Shown: positions 1 to 8,545 of the stretch, piece after piece
Layout of the letters: each line of letters starts with the position of its first letter
Numbering within the stretch: position 1 is the first letter of the stretch
Assembly (NCBI RefSeq): GCF_011752935.1
Contig: NZ_VWWO01000001.1
Coordinates: forward strand, 1,488,001-1,552,000
Reading direction: 5' to 3'
DNA: 64,000 nt
DNA from: Chitinophaga sp. Cy-1792
Lineage (GTDB): Bacteria; Bacteroidota; Bacteroidia; Chitinophagales; Chitinophagaceae
The notes under the pieces: model-generated
Told to the model about the DNA's origin: nothing
The model's input: only the letters and a program-made list of their open reading frames with translations
Database searches by the model: none
Translations under genes and position numbers: made by a program

Positions 1-1
1 T

Positions 2-1750
2 CGTTTCGGTGGGCGACTTTCTTCTGTGGTAGACATCACCCTGAAAGACGGGGATATGAAGAATTTTCACGGAAATGCGGCAATAGGCCTGATTTCTGCC
101 AAATTCGACCTGGAAGGACCCATCATTAAGGATAAAACGTCCTTTGTTTTATCTGCCAGAAGATCTTACCCGGATATCCTCTATAACAGTATTATGGAGC
201 TGGAAGATAAGGGGAGTCCCAGAGCGAAGTTAAACGCCTATTTCTACGATATCAATGCAAAAGTCAATCATATATTCTCTCCCAAAGACAGACTATACCT
301 GAGTTTCTACAAGGGAGAAGATAATATGAATATCAATCAGCTTGGCGATTCTTCCATCGCAGATAGCACACATCTGATCAGCCAGTTCGACCGTTTTAAA
401 GTAGGTTGGGGTAATACAATCGGGGCAATACGCTGGAATCATATCTATGGGCCACGGCTTTTTTCAAACATCAGCCTGAACTATTCGCAATATGTTTTCA
501 ATACTGAAATGGGCTATACCTATAGCCTTCCGGTAGCAGGCGAAAAAGCAGAGCAATCCGGCCGCTACTATTCTAAAATGGAAACGGCAGGTATTAAAGC
601 TGACTTCGACTACAGGCCACATCCTCACCATAGCATCAGGTTTGGTACTTCCTGGACGCTGAATTTCTTTAAACCGGCGGTCTCGTCATTTGTGGATAAA
701 GGCAGTAATATTGTTCCGCTGGATACCGCTGCCAGCGGGCCTGTAAGTACAGGTCTGGAAATGTTGGTTTATGGAGAAGATGAATGGCAGATTACCCCTT
801 CCCTATACGCAAATATAGGATTGCATGCCAGTGGATTTTTCGTGTCCGGGAAATTTTATAGTAGTCTGCAACCAAGGCTGGGACTGCGTTACATGCTGCC
901 ACGCAACTGGGCTGTTAAACTGGCATACACGCATATGAATCAATATATTCATCTCCTCAGTAATAATATAGCCTCGTTGCCAACCGATATATGGGTGCCG
1001 GCAACGGAGCGGGTGGGGCCAATGACTTCCCGGCAAATCGCGGCAGGCATCTGCAAAACTACAAATGGACAAAAGTGGGAATTCACGCTGGAAGGGTATT
1101 ACAAGAACATGTATAACATGATCGAATACACGGAGTCGACAGGGATTTTTTCTACAGATGTACTGAAATGGGACCAGCGCGTAGCTACCGGTAAAGGATG
1201 GAGTTATGGCGGTGAGTTCCTGGTAGCAAAGAAAAAAGGTAGTACTACGGGATGGATAGGATATACGCTGGCATGGAGTGAACGGCAATTCGCGGCTATC
1301 AACGATGGTAAGCCATATCCTTACAAATACGACCACCGCCACGATGTGGAAGTGGTGGTCAATCAGCATATTTCCAAAAACTGGGATGCCTCCGCTGCGT
1401 GGAGGTTTACCACCGGTACACCGCTGACATTGCCCGTTTCCAGCTATGAAGGCCAGGGCACGGGATCGCCATGGGACCCGGTTACCAGTCCTACTATTCC
1501 GGTAGACCGGTACGCCAACCGGTATAATTACCGTACCGAAGTGTCGCACCGGCTGGACATCAGCATTACCTGGTCTAAACAGAAAAAACACTGGTCCAGG
1601 GCCTGGAGTTTCAGTGTGTTTAATGTTTATAACCAGATGAACTCATTTTATTATTACATGAAACGGGATGATATCGCGCAGCAGCGATATCTGTCCAAAC
1701 TCGTTATCCTGCCTATGTTACCAAGTGTTTCCTATGCAGTTAAATTTTGA
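2..1750 (+). CDS. TonB-dependent receptor, 5' truncated by window edge
   Basis: Outer-membrane TonB-dependent receptor. Only the end of the plug and the whole beta-barrel are present, and the reading frame is open to the window edge. The first visible residues read RFGGRLSSVVDITLKDGD, the typical late plug-domain segment of this family, so the true start lies upstream. The rest alternates aromatic and polar residues as in barrel strands and ends in Y-A-V-K-F, with the terminal phenylalanine expected for outer-membrane insertion. A DUF4249 lipoprotein gene starts 4 bp after the stop, a common Bacteroidota pairing. There is no SusD next to it, so this is not a classical SusC. The substrate cannot be told. 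Confidence 0.9.
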   Translation, partial: RFGGRLSSVVDITLKDGDMKNFHGNAAIGLISAKFDLEGPIIKDKTSFVLSARRSYPDILYNSIMELEDKGSPRAKLNAYFYDINAKVNHIFSPKDRLYLSFYKGEDNMNINQLGDSSIADSTHLISQFDRFKVGWGNTIGAIRWNHIYGPRLFSNISLNYSQYVFNTEMGYTYSLPVAGEKAEQSGRYYSKMETAGIKADFDYRPHPHHSIRFGTSWTLNFFKPAVSSFVDKGSNIVPLDTAASGPVSTGLEMLVYGEDEWQITPSLYANIGLHASGFFVSGKFYSSLQPRLGLRYMLPRNWAVKLAYTHMNQYIHLLSNNIASLPTDIWVPATERVGPMTSRQIAAGICKTTNGQKWEFTLEGYYKNMYNMIEYTESTGIFSTDVLKWDQRVATGKGWSYGGEFLVAKKKGSTTGWIGYTLAWSERQFAAINDGKPYPYKYDHRHDVEVVVNQHISKNWDASAAWRFTTGTPLTLPVSSYEGQGTGSPWDPVTSPTIPVDRYANRYNYRTEVSHRLDISITWSKQKKHWSRAWSFSVFNVYNQMNSFYYYMKRDDIAQQRYLSKLVILPMLPSVSYAVKF

Positions 1751-1754
1751 TCAG

Positions 1755-2615
1755 ATGAGATACCGGCATATATTTTTACTACTAACGTTATTGGCTATAC
1801 TCAGTATGGCCTGCGAGAAGCCAGTGAATATCACGCTGGTGTATGAAGGCAATAAACTGGTTGTCAATACCATGATGCAGCAGGATTCGCCGGTATATGT
1901 GCGGGTGACACGTAGTGTGCCGGTAAATATATACGACGAAAGCGCCTTCGAAGAACTCCCTGATGTTACCGTTTCACTGACAGATGAAAAAGGTACTGTA
2001 ATGGCTTTAAGTCGCCAGCAGATACAGGGAAAGTGGTATTATGTTTCGTCGCAGCCGGCAACACGCGGACACCGGTATAAAGTAGCAGCATCCGCCGCCG
2101 GACTCACGCCGGTGGAGGCAGCAGATACCCTGCCCGCAAAACCGCAGGCAGCTGAAGCTACGGCACAAAGAGGGAGTAACAGGATAAAATTTATCCTGAA
2201 AGATAACCCCGGTTCCCACGATTATTACCAGATCCGTGTCTTCAATATTGATACGGCAAATAGGCCGTTGTCTGCCCTGTATTTCAAGCTGGATCCCGCA
2301 TTTAACAATAACCTGGTAGATATCATTTCTACGGTACAAAGTACCAGCCTGATTATGAGCGACAGCCGTTTTGATGGCAGAGAAGTAACTTTTGTATTAC
2401 AGACGCAGGATCCTGTTCCCACTACCGGTAAATTGATGGTGGAAGTAACGGCACTTTCCTACGATGCCTGGCAATACCTGAAAACAGCCACCGCTCAGGC
2501 GGAAGGCAACGGAGATATTGTGTCGGAACCTGTACGGGTTTTCACAAATGTCATTAATGGTTATGGTATCGTTGCTGGCATAAATGCTAATAAGCTTGTT
2601 TTTAAAGTTGACTAA
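1755..2615 (+). CDS. DUF4249 family lipoprotein
   Basis: Predicted outer-membrane lipoprotein of 286 residues. The start at 1755 (MRYRHIFLLL) was chosen over an in-frame ATG at 1668, because the upstream one lies inside the receptor gene and would bury the signal peptide. The N-terminus is a short basic stretch, a hydrophobic core and a lipobox L-S-M-A-C with Cys at residue 19, so it should be cleaved and lipidated. The body is beta-rich, with the ALSRQ/WYYVSSQPATRGHRYKV type segments seen in DUF4249 proteins. These proteins usually follow a TonB receptor, as here with a 4-bp gap, and probably form a surface or periplasmic accessory of that receptor. The family has no established biochemical role. 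Confidence 0.85.
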   Translation: MRYRHIFLLLTLLAILSMACEKPVNITLVYEGNKLVVNTMMQQDSPVYVRVTRSVPVNIYDESAFEELPDVTVSLTDEKGTVMALSRQQIQGKWYYVSSQPATRGHRYKVAASAAGLTPVEAADTLPAKPQAAEATAQRGSNRIKFILKDNPGSHDYYQIRVFNIDTANRPLSALYFKLDPAFNNNLVDIISTVQSTSLIMSDSRFDGREVTFVLQTQDPVPTTGKLMVEVTALSYDAWQYLKTATAQAEGNGDIVSEPVRVFTNVINGYGIVAGINANKLVFKVD

Positions 2616-2622
2616 GGCGTTG

Positions 2623-2871
2623 TTACGACTCCTGTTCGCTGACTAAGGCTTCATGAATGGCATTGGCCATCTGAACCGACTGATTGATAATGATCCTTTG
2701 CAGTTTTTTTCGTCCGGCTTCCGACAGCTTATTAACCAGCGGAAAGTGCTCTGCTGCCAGCTTTGTTGCTGCTGTGACAATGCCGTCCTGCATGTTAACT
2801 ATTCGTAGCTGTTCTTCCATAGCTTCTTGAAAATAAGGTGACAGAGGATCTAAGATCTCATCCCAATCCAT
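2623..2871 (-). CDS. hypothetical acidic helical protein, 82 aa
   Basis: Small protein beginning MDWDEILDPLSPYF and ending EALVSEQES. It has no signal peptide or membrane segment. It is acidic and appears helical from about residue 12 to the end. I do not recognise a family. It is convergent with the DUF4249 gene (7 bp between the stops) and divergent from gadB. A near-perfect inverted repeat (AATTAGTT, 8-nt spacer, AACTAATT at 2913-2936) lies about 42 bp upstream of its ATG and could be an operator. The gene is likely real because the start and length are clean and no better frame covers the region. Function unknown. Confidence 0.55.
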   Translation of the reverse strand: MDWDEILDPLSPYFQEAMEEQLRIVNMQDGIVTAATKLAAEHFPLVNKLSEAGRKKLQRIIINQSVQMANAIHEALVSEQES

Positions 2872-2912
2872 GTGAAAATTGAATTACTTTCCGCTATAAC
2901 AACCCAAAAGCG

Positions 2913-2936
2913 AATTAGTTGCACAACGAACTAATT
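2913..2936. repeat. 8-bp inverted repeat in the gadB / small-gene divergent region
   Basis: AATTAGTT at 2913-2920 and AACTAATT at 2929-2936 are perfect reverse complements with an 8-nt spacer. The site sits in the 299-bp gap (2872-3170) between the minus-strand small gene and gadB, close to the former. Its form suits a dimeric regulator, or a weak hairpin followed by T-residues. The rest of the gap is AT-rich, and I see no convincing TAnnTTTG box in it. Confidence 0.5.
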
Positions 2937-3170
2937 TTTTCTATGAATTTTTTGTGATCATTTTATGCCTATGTAATTGGGGATGAACATTTTCAAATTA
3001 CAGGTGTTCTATTCTTACCCCGGGCGAAGTTGGTTGCCCGCTGAAATATCGTCGATATCTATCTGATTATCATTGTCTACTAGTATTCGTAATCATCGGA
3101 TTTGTCCAATTATCCCAATGGCTACCTCTGATCTCCTGGAAACCAGATCATTCATCAAATCGATTTTTGT

Positions 3171-4577
3171 ATGCCCTTACAAATTTTAAGTCGCGCCCAA
3201 ACGGATGGAAAGCCTTCGCTGGCGGAGGATATTTACACCTCACCTTATATGCGGGAAGGGATTGTAAAAGATAAACTGCCTGACCATGAGCATATGCCCG
3301 CAAACGTATATGCCCTGCTGAAAGACGAGTTGCTGATGGATGGAAACGCCAAACAGAATTTGGCAACCTTTTGTCAGACATGGATGGACGATGAGATTCA
3401 TGAGCTTATGAATGACTGCATCGACAAAAACATGATCGATAAGGATGAATATCCGCAGACTGCAGAAATAGAGGCCCGTTGTGTAAAGATCCTGGCAGAT
3501 CTCTGGAATTCTCCGGCAGCAGCTACCACGATGGGTTGCTCTACCACAGGTTCCAGTGAAGCCGCGATGCTGGGAGGCCTGGCGCTGAAATGGCGCTGGC
3601 GCAAGAAGAGAGAAGCTGCAGGAAAAGATACCTCCAAACCAAATATTATTACCGGCGCCGTACAGATATGCTGGCATAAATTTGCCCGTTATTTTGATGT
3701 GGAAATCCGCGAAATTCCGCTGCAGGAAGGTCGCCTGACCATGCACCCTGATGATGTGATTGCGCGTTGTGATGAAAATACTATCGGTGTAGTACCTACG
3801 CTGGGCGTTACTTTCACCTGTATGTACGAAGATGTGAAAGCAGTAGCCGCAGCATTGGACAAACTCCAGAAAGAAAAAGGCCTGGATATCCCTATTCACG
3901 TAGATGCCGCCAGTGGCGCATTCATCGCGCCTTTCGTGACCCCTGAACTGGAATGGGATTTCCGTTTACCAAGAGTGAAATCTATCAACGCTTCCGGTCA
4001 TAAGTATGGGCTTGCTCCATTGGGAGTGGGTTGGGTAGTGTGGAGAGATAAAGAAGATCTGCCGGACGACCTGATCTTCTGGGTGAATTACCTGGGTGGC
4101 AACATGCCAACCTTTGCCCTGAACTTCTCGCGCCCTGGCGGACAAATCATTGCACAGTATTACCTGCTGCTACGATTGGGCCGTGAAGGTTACAAACGTA
4201 TCATGGAAACGAATTTATCACATGCACAATACATCGCTGACGCGATCAAGGAGCTGGGATATTTCGATTTGTTCTATGATGGCCGTGGCGGATTACCAGG
4301 TGCTTCCTGGCGTATCAAGGAAGGCCTGAATCCTGGTTTCTCACTGTACGATCTGAGTGACCGTTTGCGCATGAGAGGCTGGCAGATAGCCGCTTATCCG
4401 TTGCCATCAAAAATGGATAATGTCGTTATTCAGCGTATACTGGTGCGTCATGGATTCAGCAGGGATATGGCAGATCTGCTTATCAAGGATATTAAGCGTG
4501 CTATAGACTACTTCCAGAAACACCCTATTTCTGTTCCTCTTACAAGGGAAGAAGCAGGAGGTTATGCACATAACTAA
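3171..4577 (+). CDS. gadB: glutamate decarboxylase (PLP-dependent)
   Basis: Cytoplasmic enzyme converting L-glutamate to GABA and CO2 while consuming one proton. It has 468 residues, the normal length for bacterial GadA/GadB. The PLP site is clear: H243-V-D245-A-A-S-G, followed by SINASGHK with the Schiff-base lysine at K278. The [19 protein letters not shown] segment (about 125-144) is a family hallmark. The C-terminus ends A-H-N with a penultimate histidine. In E. coli GadB the penultimate His465 closes the active site at neutral pH, so acid activation is probably retained (inference). The gene heads a run of four same-strand genes (antiporter, porin, glutaminase) that together form a glutamate/glutamine acid-resistance system. 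A nested hairpin lies just after the stop. Confidence 0.96.
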   Translation: MPLQILSRAQTDGKPSLAEDIYTSPYMREGIVKDKLPDHEHMPANVYALLKDELLMDGNAKQNLATFCQTWMDDEIHELMNDCIDKNMIDKDEYPQTAEIEARCVKILADLWNSPAAATTMGCSTTGSSEAAMLGGLALKWRWRKKREAAGKDTSKPNIITGAVQICWHKFARYFDVEIREIPLQEGRLTMHPDDVIARCDENTIGVVPTLGVTFTCMYEDVKAVAAALDKLQKEKGLDIPIHVDAASGAFIAPFVTPELEWDFRLPRVKSINASGHKYGLAPLGVGWVVWRDKEDLPDDLIFWVNYLGGNMPTFALNFSRPGGQIIAQYYLLLRLGREGYKRIMETNLSHAQYIADAIKELGYFDLFYDGRGGLPGASWRIKEGLNPGFSLYDLSDRLRMRGWQIAAYPLPSKMDNVVIQRILVRHGFSRDMADLLIKDIKRAIDYFQKHPISVPLTREEAGGYAHN

Positions 4578-4588
4578 GTAAGATTTCG

Positions 4589-4641
4589 ACTGGCAGCGTG
4601 TATTATCCGATCCGGATAACAGCATGCTGCCAGTTGTTTTT
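4589..4641 (+). terminator. nested hairpin with T-tail between gadB and gadC
   Basis: The outer stem is ACTGGCAGC (4589-4597) with GCTGCCAGT (4626-4634). The inner stem is TTATCCG (4603-4609) with CGGATAA (4613-4619) around an ATC loop. A run of G then six T follows at 4635-4641. This is a terminator-like structure inside the 90-bp gadB-gadC gap. It may lower expression of the downstream genes relative to gadB rather than ending the unit, since no separate promoter is obvious before gadC. Confidence 0.6.
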
Positions 4642-4667
4642 TCATCCCATTAAATTCTCTGACGCGT

Positions 4668-6104
4668 ATGGCATCTGCATCTGCTAAGATCACCACTACG
4701 AGTCTGGCCCTGATGACTGCTGCTGCGGTAATCAGTTTGCGAGGCTTGCCCATGATGGCGAAAGAAGAGCTGACCATGTTCTTTTATATTGGTTTTGCCA
4801 CGTTTCTATATCTTATTCCTGCATCACTGGTAGCTGCCGAATTAGGTAGCGCCTTCAGTAGTAAAGGAGGCGGCGTATACACCTGGATCAAAGCCGGTTA
4901 TGGCTCCAGGATGGGCTTTCTCGCCATCTGGTTGCAATGGATACAAAATGTAGTTTGGTATCCTACCGTTCTTGCTTTTGCTGCAGCCTGTATTGCCTAT
5001 ACGATCGGTAAGCCGGAACTGGCCAATAACGGTACCTTTGTTGGAATATTCTCTATTGTAATTTACTGGGGGGCTACGCTGCTGGCTTTCAAAGGAACGG
5101 AACTGATCAGTAAGGTAACCAGCTATGGTTTCATTTTAGGTACTGTTATACCAGGTGTCGTTATAATCCTCATCGCTATCATATATATTTTCAAGGGAGA
5201 AGAAATACAATTTTTGCATCCCAGAGAAAATGTTGCTTCTATTGTAAAAGATGTTGGTGGAACATTGCACCCACGCTGGGTTCCCAATATTCAAAGCATG
5301 GGTGATATCGCTTTCCTGGCGGGTATTCTGTTACTGTTTGCCGGTGTGGAAGTACATGCGGTAAATGCAGAAAAATTACCTGATCCGCAGAAGGATTTTC
5401 CAAAAGCTATAGGACTGGCGGGTATTATCATCTTTGCGTTGTTCACCTTTGGTTCGCTGGCGGTGGCTACTGTATTGCCTTATGATCAGATAGATTTACA
5501 AGCTGGATTGATGGAGGCTTTCAGGTTTATTTTCGATAAGAATGGCGTGCCGTGGGCTACCAGTATCATTGGCATATTGGCGGCTTTTGGGGTGCTGGCA
5601 GGGGTTACTTCCTGGATTGCGGGGCCCAGCCGTGGTTTGCTGTGGACGGCCAAAGAAGGTGTGTTGCCTCCATTCTGGTCTAAAACAAATAAAAACGGTA
5701 TCCAGATAAATATTCTGATAGTACAGGGTTGTATCGTTACCGTACTATCATCACTGTACTTCGTCATGGATAATGTGAGTGTTGCATTCTTCCTGTTAAG
5801 TGCGCTCACCATTGGTTTATACCTGATTATGTATCTGATGATGTATGCGGTAGGTATTAAGCTGAGATATACAGACCCGGATTTGCCAAGGTCGTACAAG
5901 GTGCCTGGCGGAAACGGCGGCATGTGGTTTTTTGCAGGTATTGGTTTTGTGGCTACGCTGTTCTCCTTTGTGGTGGCGTTTTTCCCGCCAACGCAGCTGC
6001 CTGTCGGAAGTCCGGCTTCCTATGTGGCAATGGTGGCAGGAGGAACAATCATCTTTGTGGCTATCCCACTGCTCATTGCCAAAGAACCACATACTCACCT
6101 GTAA
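4668..6104 (+). CDS. gadC: glutamate:GABA antiporter, APC superfamily
   Basis: Inner-membrane amino-acid antiporter of 478 residues with about 12 hydrophobic segments. It exchanges external glutamate for cytoplasmic GABA made by the adjacent decarboxylase. Supporting features are an APC-type first helix (LALMTAAAVISLRGLPMMAKEE), GGGVYTWIKAGYGSRMGFLA after TM2, and GVEVHAVNAEKLPDPQKDFPKAI in the middle of the protein. E. coli GadC has a C-terminal cytoplasmic plug of about 40 residues that blocks transport at neutral pH. Here the chain stops at LLIAKEPHTHL, directly after the last hydrophobic segment, so the plug appears absent. Its position between gadB and a porin/glutaminase pair supports the glutamate/GABA assignment over a generic amino-acid permease. 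Confidence 0.9.
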   Translation: MASASAKITTTSLALMTAAAVISLRGLPMMAKEELTMFFYIGFATFLYLIPASLVAAELGSAFSSKGGGVYTWIKAGYGSRMGFLAIWLQWIQNVVWYPTVLAFAAACIAYTIGKPELANNGTFVGIFSIVIYWGATLLAFKGTELISKVTSYGFILGTVIPGVVIILIAIIYIFKGEEIQFLHPRENVASIVKDVGGTLHPRWVPNIQSMGDIAFLAGILLLFAGVEVHAVNAEKLPDPQKDFPKAIGLAGIIIFALFTFGSLAVATVLPYDQIDLQAGLMEAFRFIFDKNGVPWATSIIGILAAFGVLAGVTSWIAGPSRGLLWTAKEGVLPPFWSKTNKNGIQINILIVQGCIVTVLSSLYFVMDNVSVAFFLLSALTIGLYLIMYLMMYAVGIKLRYTDPDLPRSYKVPGGNGGMWFFAGIGFVATLFSFVVAFFPPTQLPVGSPASYVAMVAGGTIIFVAIPLLIAKEPHTHL

Positions 6105-6119
6105 TATAAACCGGCATCT

Positions 6120-7412
6120 ATGATAAAATTTCTAAGACTTTCAGGTATTGGTTTTTTACTTACAGGTATGTTCCTGATAATCGCCGTCAGTAATGTTTAT
6201 GCACAGGTAGATACAGATAGTTTGCTGAGGAGAATTGATAGTCTGGAAGCGAAGGTAAACCGTATCCAGAGCCGTATCGGAAGGCCGCAGCCGCAGAACA
6301 GAACACAGACGAGAAGTGCATTGGAATCGGGCAAATACGGAGGGTTTGTGGTAGCTGATTTCATGAATACCAAACTGACAATAGGTGGATTTGTGCAGGC
6401 AGATTTCATATATGATTTTAAACAACCGGGAAATACGCAGGCCTTTGTGCCATCGTCTATTCCCATCAACAATGCGTCTAAGGGGAATATTGCCTTTTCT
6501 CCGCGTCAGACGCGCCTGACCATAGGATCAGAATCAGACACCAAATTAGGTAAACTGAAAACCATCCTGGAATTTGATCTTTTCAATCCGGATGGTTCTT
6601 CAGTACCACGTTTGCGTCATGCCTGGGGAGAGTTGGGAAGATGGGGCGCAGGTCAGTACTGGTCGGCATTTATGGATATCGACGTGTTCCCGAATACATT
6701 GGATTATGAAGGACCTAACGCGATGGTATTTGTTCGTCAGATTCAGGTAAGATATACACAACCTTTATCGCGCAAAACCACATTGGCTTTCAGTCTCGAA
6801 AATCCTGGAAGCGATGTGAAATTTCCGGTTGACTCGGGCATGTCTGCCCGGACGCTTTTCCCGGATGCGGTGCTGCAGTTCAGGCACACCTTTACGGAAG
6901 GCAGTCATATTCAACTGGCGGGTCTGTTCCATCCCATTACCTTTGATGACAGGTTACAGGATTCCCATACCACCATTGGCTGGGGTGCAAACCTCACCGG
7001 TGTAATTGAAATCAATCCCAGGATCAAGGACAATTTCGTGTACCAGGTAACGTACGGACAAGGTATTGCACGATATTTCAATGATCTGGGTGGTGGCGGA
7101 TACGATGCAGTCGCGAAGTCGCAGACTGCATTGAAATCCATCCCCGTATTCGGTGTGATGGGGTTTTATGATCACTGGTGGAGCGATAAGCTCAGTACAT
7201 CACTGGGCTATGGTTTTTTACAGCTGGATGATCAGCAATGGCAGCCCCAGACAGATTTTAAATCTACGCAGTACGGTGTGATAAACCTGCTGTACTATCC
7301 TTCTTCATTTGTAAAATTTGGTCTGGAATACCTGTATGGCAAGCATCTTATTATTGATAAACAGGATGGTAACAACAGCAGACTACAGGTATCTATGATG
7401 TACAAATTCTAA
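6120..7412 (+). CDS. DcaP-like trimeric outer-membrane porin
   Basis: Exported outer-membrane beta-barrel of 430 residues. A signal peptide ends around VYAQ (residue 30). A heptad-like stretch follows (DSLLRRIDSLEAKVNRIQSR, about 34-53), typical of the short coiled coil at the N-terminus of DcaP-type porins. The barrel contains FNPDGSSVPRLRHAWGELG and QYWSAFMDIDVFPNTLDYEG, which match the DcaP-like family, and it ends MMYKF with a terminal Phe. It lies 15 bp after gadC and 10 bp before the glutaminase gene, so it is probably co-transcribed. In this context it plausibly lets glutamine or glutamate through the outer membrane (inference); DcaP relatives carry varied small anionic solutes. Confidence 0.8.
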   Translation: MIKFLRLSGIGFLLTGMFLIIAVSNVYAQVDTDSLLRRIDSLEAKVNRIQSRIGRPQPQNRTQTRSALESGKYGGFVVADFMNTKLTIGGFVQADFIYDFKQPGNTQAFVPSSIPINNASKGNIAFSPRQTRLTIGSESDTKLGKLKTILEFDLFNPDGSSVPRLRHAWGELGRWGAGQYWSAFMDIDVFPNTLDYEGPNAMVFVRQIQVRYTQPLSRKTTLAFSLENPGSDVKFPVDSGMSARTLFPDAVLQFRHTFTEGSHIQLAGLFHPITFDDRLQDSHTTIGWGANLTGVIEINPRIKDNFVYQVTYGQGIARYFNDLGGGGYDAVAKSQTALKSIPVFGVMGFYDHWWSDKLSTSLGYGFLQLDDQQWQPQTDFKSTQYGVINLLYYPSSFVKFGLEYLYGKHLIIDKQDGNNSRLQVSMMYKF

Positions 7413-7422
7413 AGCAAACCTT

Positions 7423-8445
7423 ATGAAACGCATTAACTCCATTTTCTTCGCATTGGTGGTATTACTGCTTACCGGTAGCAGTGTGATGGCGCAGAAAGCC
7501 AAAGAAAGCCTGACAGAAGCCAATCTCAAGGCTGTTATGAACGAGGCTTATGAGAAATTCAAAAACGCGCCTGGCGGGGCTAATGCCAGCTACATTCCAT
7601 TTCTGGCCGATGTGGACTCAAAGCTCTATGGTATTGCAATTTGTACTGCCGACGGCAAGTTATATGAAGTAGGAGATGCCAAATATGAGTTTGGTATTGA
7701 ATCCATTTCAAAAGTATTTGTACTGGCGCTGGCCATGATGGACCATGGTCCTAAAGCCATTGAAGACAGTATCGGCGTTAATGCTACCGGTATGCCATTC
7801 AACTCTGTGCTGGCAGTGGAGCTGGAGCCTGCCAGGGCGGTGAATCCGCTGGTAAATGCCGGGGCCATGGCTACCAACAGCTTTGTAAAGGCACCCAACA
7901 GTGCGGCAAAATGGCAAAGAATTGATGACATCTTTGCCAAATTTGCAGGACGGCGTTTACCCGTGATCGATAAGTTATATCAGTCGGAAAGCGCCACCAA
8001 TCAGCATAATAAAGCGATCGCCTATTTGCTCTATTCTTATGGCAGGTTTTATGATGATGTAGATGTATCAGTAGACCTGTATACCAAAGGCTGCTCTTAC
8101 GGTACCAGCGCAAAAGACCTGGCTGTAATGGCAGGGACCCTGGCCAATGCAGGCAGAAACCCGATTACTAAAGAACAGGTGATTAAACCCGAATATTGCC
8201 CTAAAATACTGGCTAATATGATCACTGAAGGCTTATACGATTCTACCGGCGACTGGGTATACGCTACCGGACTTCCCGGCAAAAGCGGCGTAGGCGGCGG
8301 TATAATCGCAGTAGTGCCCGGTAAGCTGGCCATTGCTGTATTTGCGCCACCACTGGACAAAGCCGGCAATAGCGTAAAAGGTCAGTTAGCAGTGAAATAT
8401 ATGGTAGATAAGCTCGGGCTGAACTTGCTCGACGGAAGAAATTAA
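7423..8445 (+). CDS. glsA: glutaminase A with signal peptide
   Basis: Serine-dependent (beta-lactamase fold) glutaminase of 340 residues that hydrolyses glutamine to glutamate and ammonia. The catalytic SxxK motif is S94-I-S-K97 in FGIESISKVFV. NPLVNAGAMATNSF and GLPGKSGVGGGIIAVVPGK are family signatures. Unlike the cytoplasmic E. coli enzyme it begins with a clear signal peptide (MKRINSIFFALVVLLLTGS, cleavage near MAQ), so it should act in the periplasm. It is the last gene of the gadB-gadC-porin-glsA run. It can supply glutamate to the antiporter and release ammonia outside the cytoplasm, both useful in acid. Bacteroides gad loci also pair glsA with gadB and gadC. Confidence 0.94.
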   Translation: MKRINSIFFALVVLLLTGSSVMAQKAKESLTEANLKAVMNEAYEKFKNAPGGANASYIPFLADVDSKLYGIAICTADGKLYEVGDAKYEFGIESISKVFVLALAMMDHGPKAIEDSIGVNATGMPFNSVLAVELEPARAVNPLVNAGAMATNSFVKAPNSAAKWQRIDDIFAKFAGRRLPVIDKLYQSESATNQHNKAIAYLLYSYGRFYDDVDVSVDLYTKGCSYGTSAKDLAVMAGTLANAGRNPITKEQVIKPEYCPKILANMITEGLYDSTGDWVYATGLPGKSGVGGGIIAVVPGKLAIAVFAPPLDKAGNSVKGQLAVKYMVDKLGLNLLDGRN

Positions 8446-8451
8446 TTTTTC

Positions 8452-8489
8452 TGGAACTGCCGTTCCATGACCGGCAGTTCCAAAAAAAT
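8452..8489. other. 11-bp stem-loop after glsA, followed by an A-run
   Basis: TGGAACTGCCG (8452-8462) pairs with CGGCAGTTCCA (8472-8482) around a 9-nt loop. It is flanked by T-residues on the left and seven A on the right, so the stem can extend through A-U pairs. The tail is A rather than T on the plus strand, so this is not a standard intrinsic terminator. It may act as a 3'-end stabiliser. Confidence 0.45.
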
Positions 8490-8545
8490 CTCCACTATTC
8501 CGTAATTTCATAGAACAAGTTCTCACCATAACAAGTTTTATAATT

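Noticed and set aside
803..1591. A 262-codon minus-strand open frame inside the TonB receptor
   Set aside because: It lies entirely within the receptor barrel on the opposite strand, and its composition is typical of a shadow frame.
1668..1754. Longer start for the DUF4249 lipoprotein
   Set aside because: It overlaps the receptor gene and would place 29 residues before the signal peptide, preventing lipobox processing.
8452..8489. Intrinsic terminator after glsA
   Set aside because: The tail on the transcribed side is A-rich, not T-rich, so it was listed only as a stem-loop.
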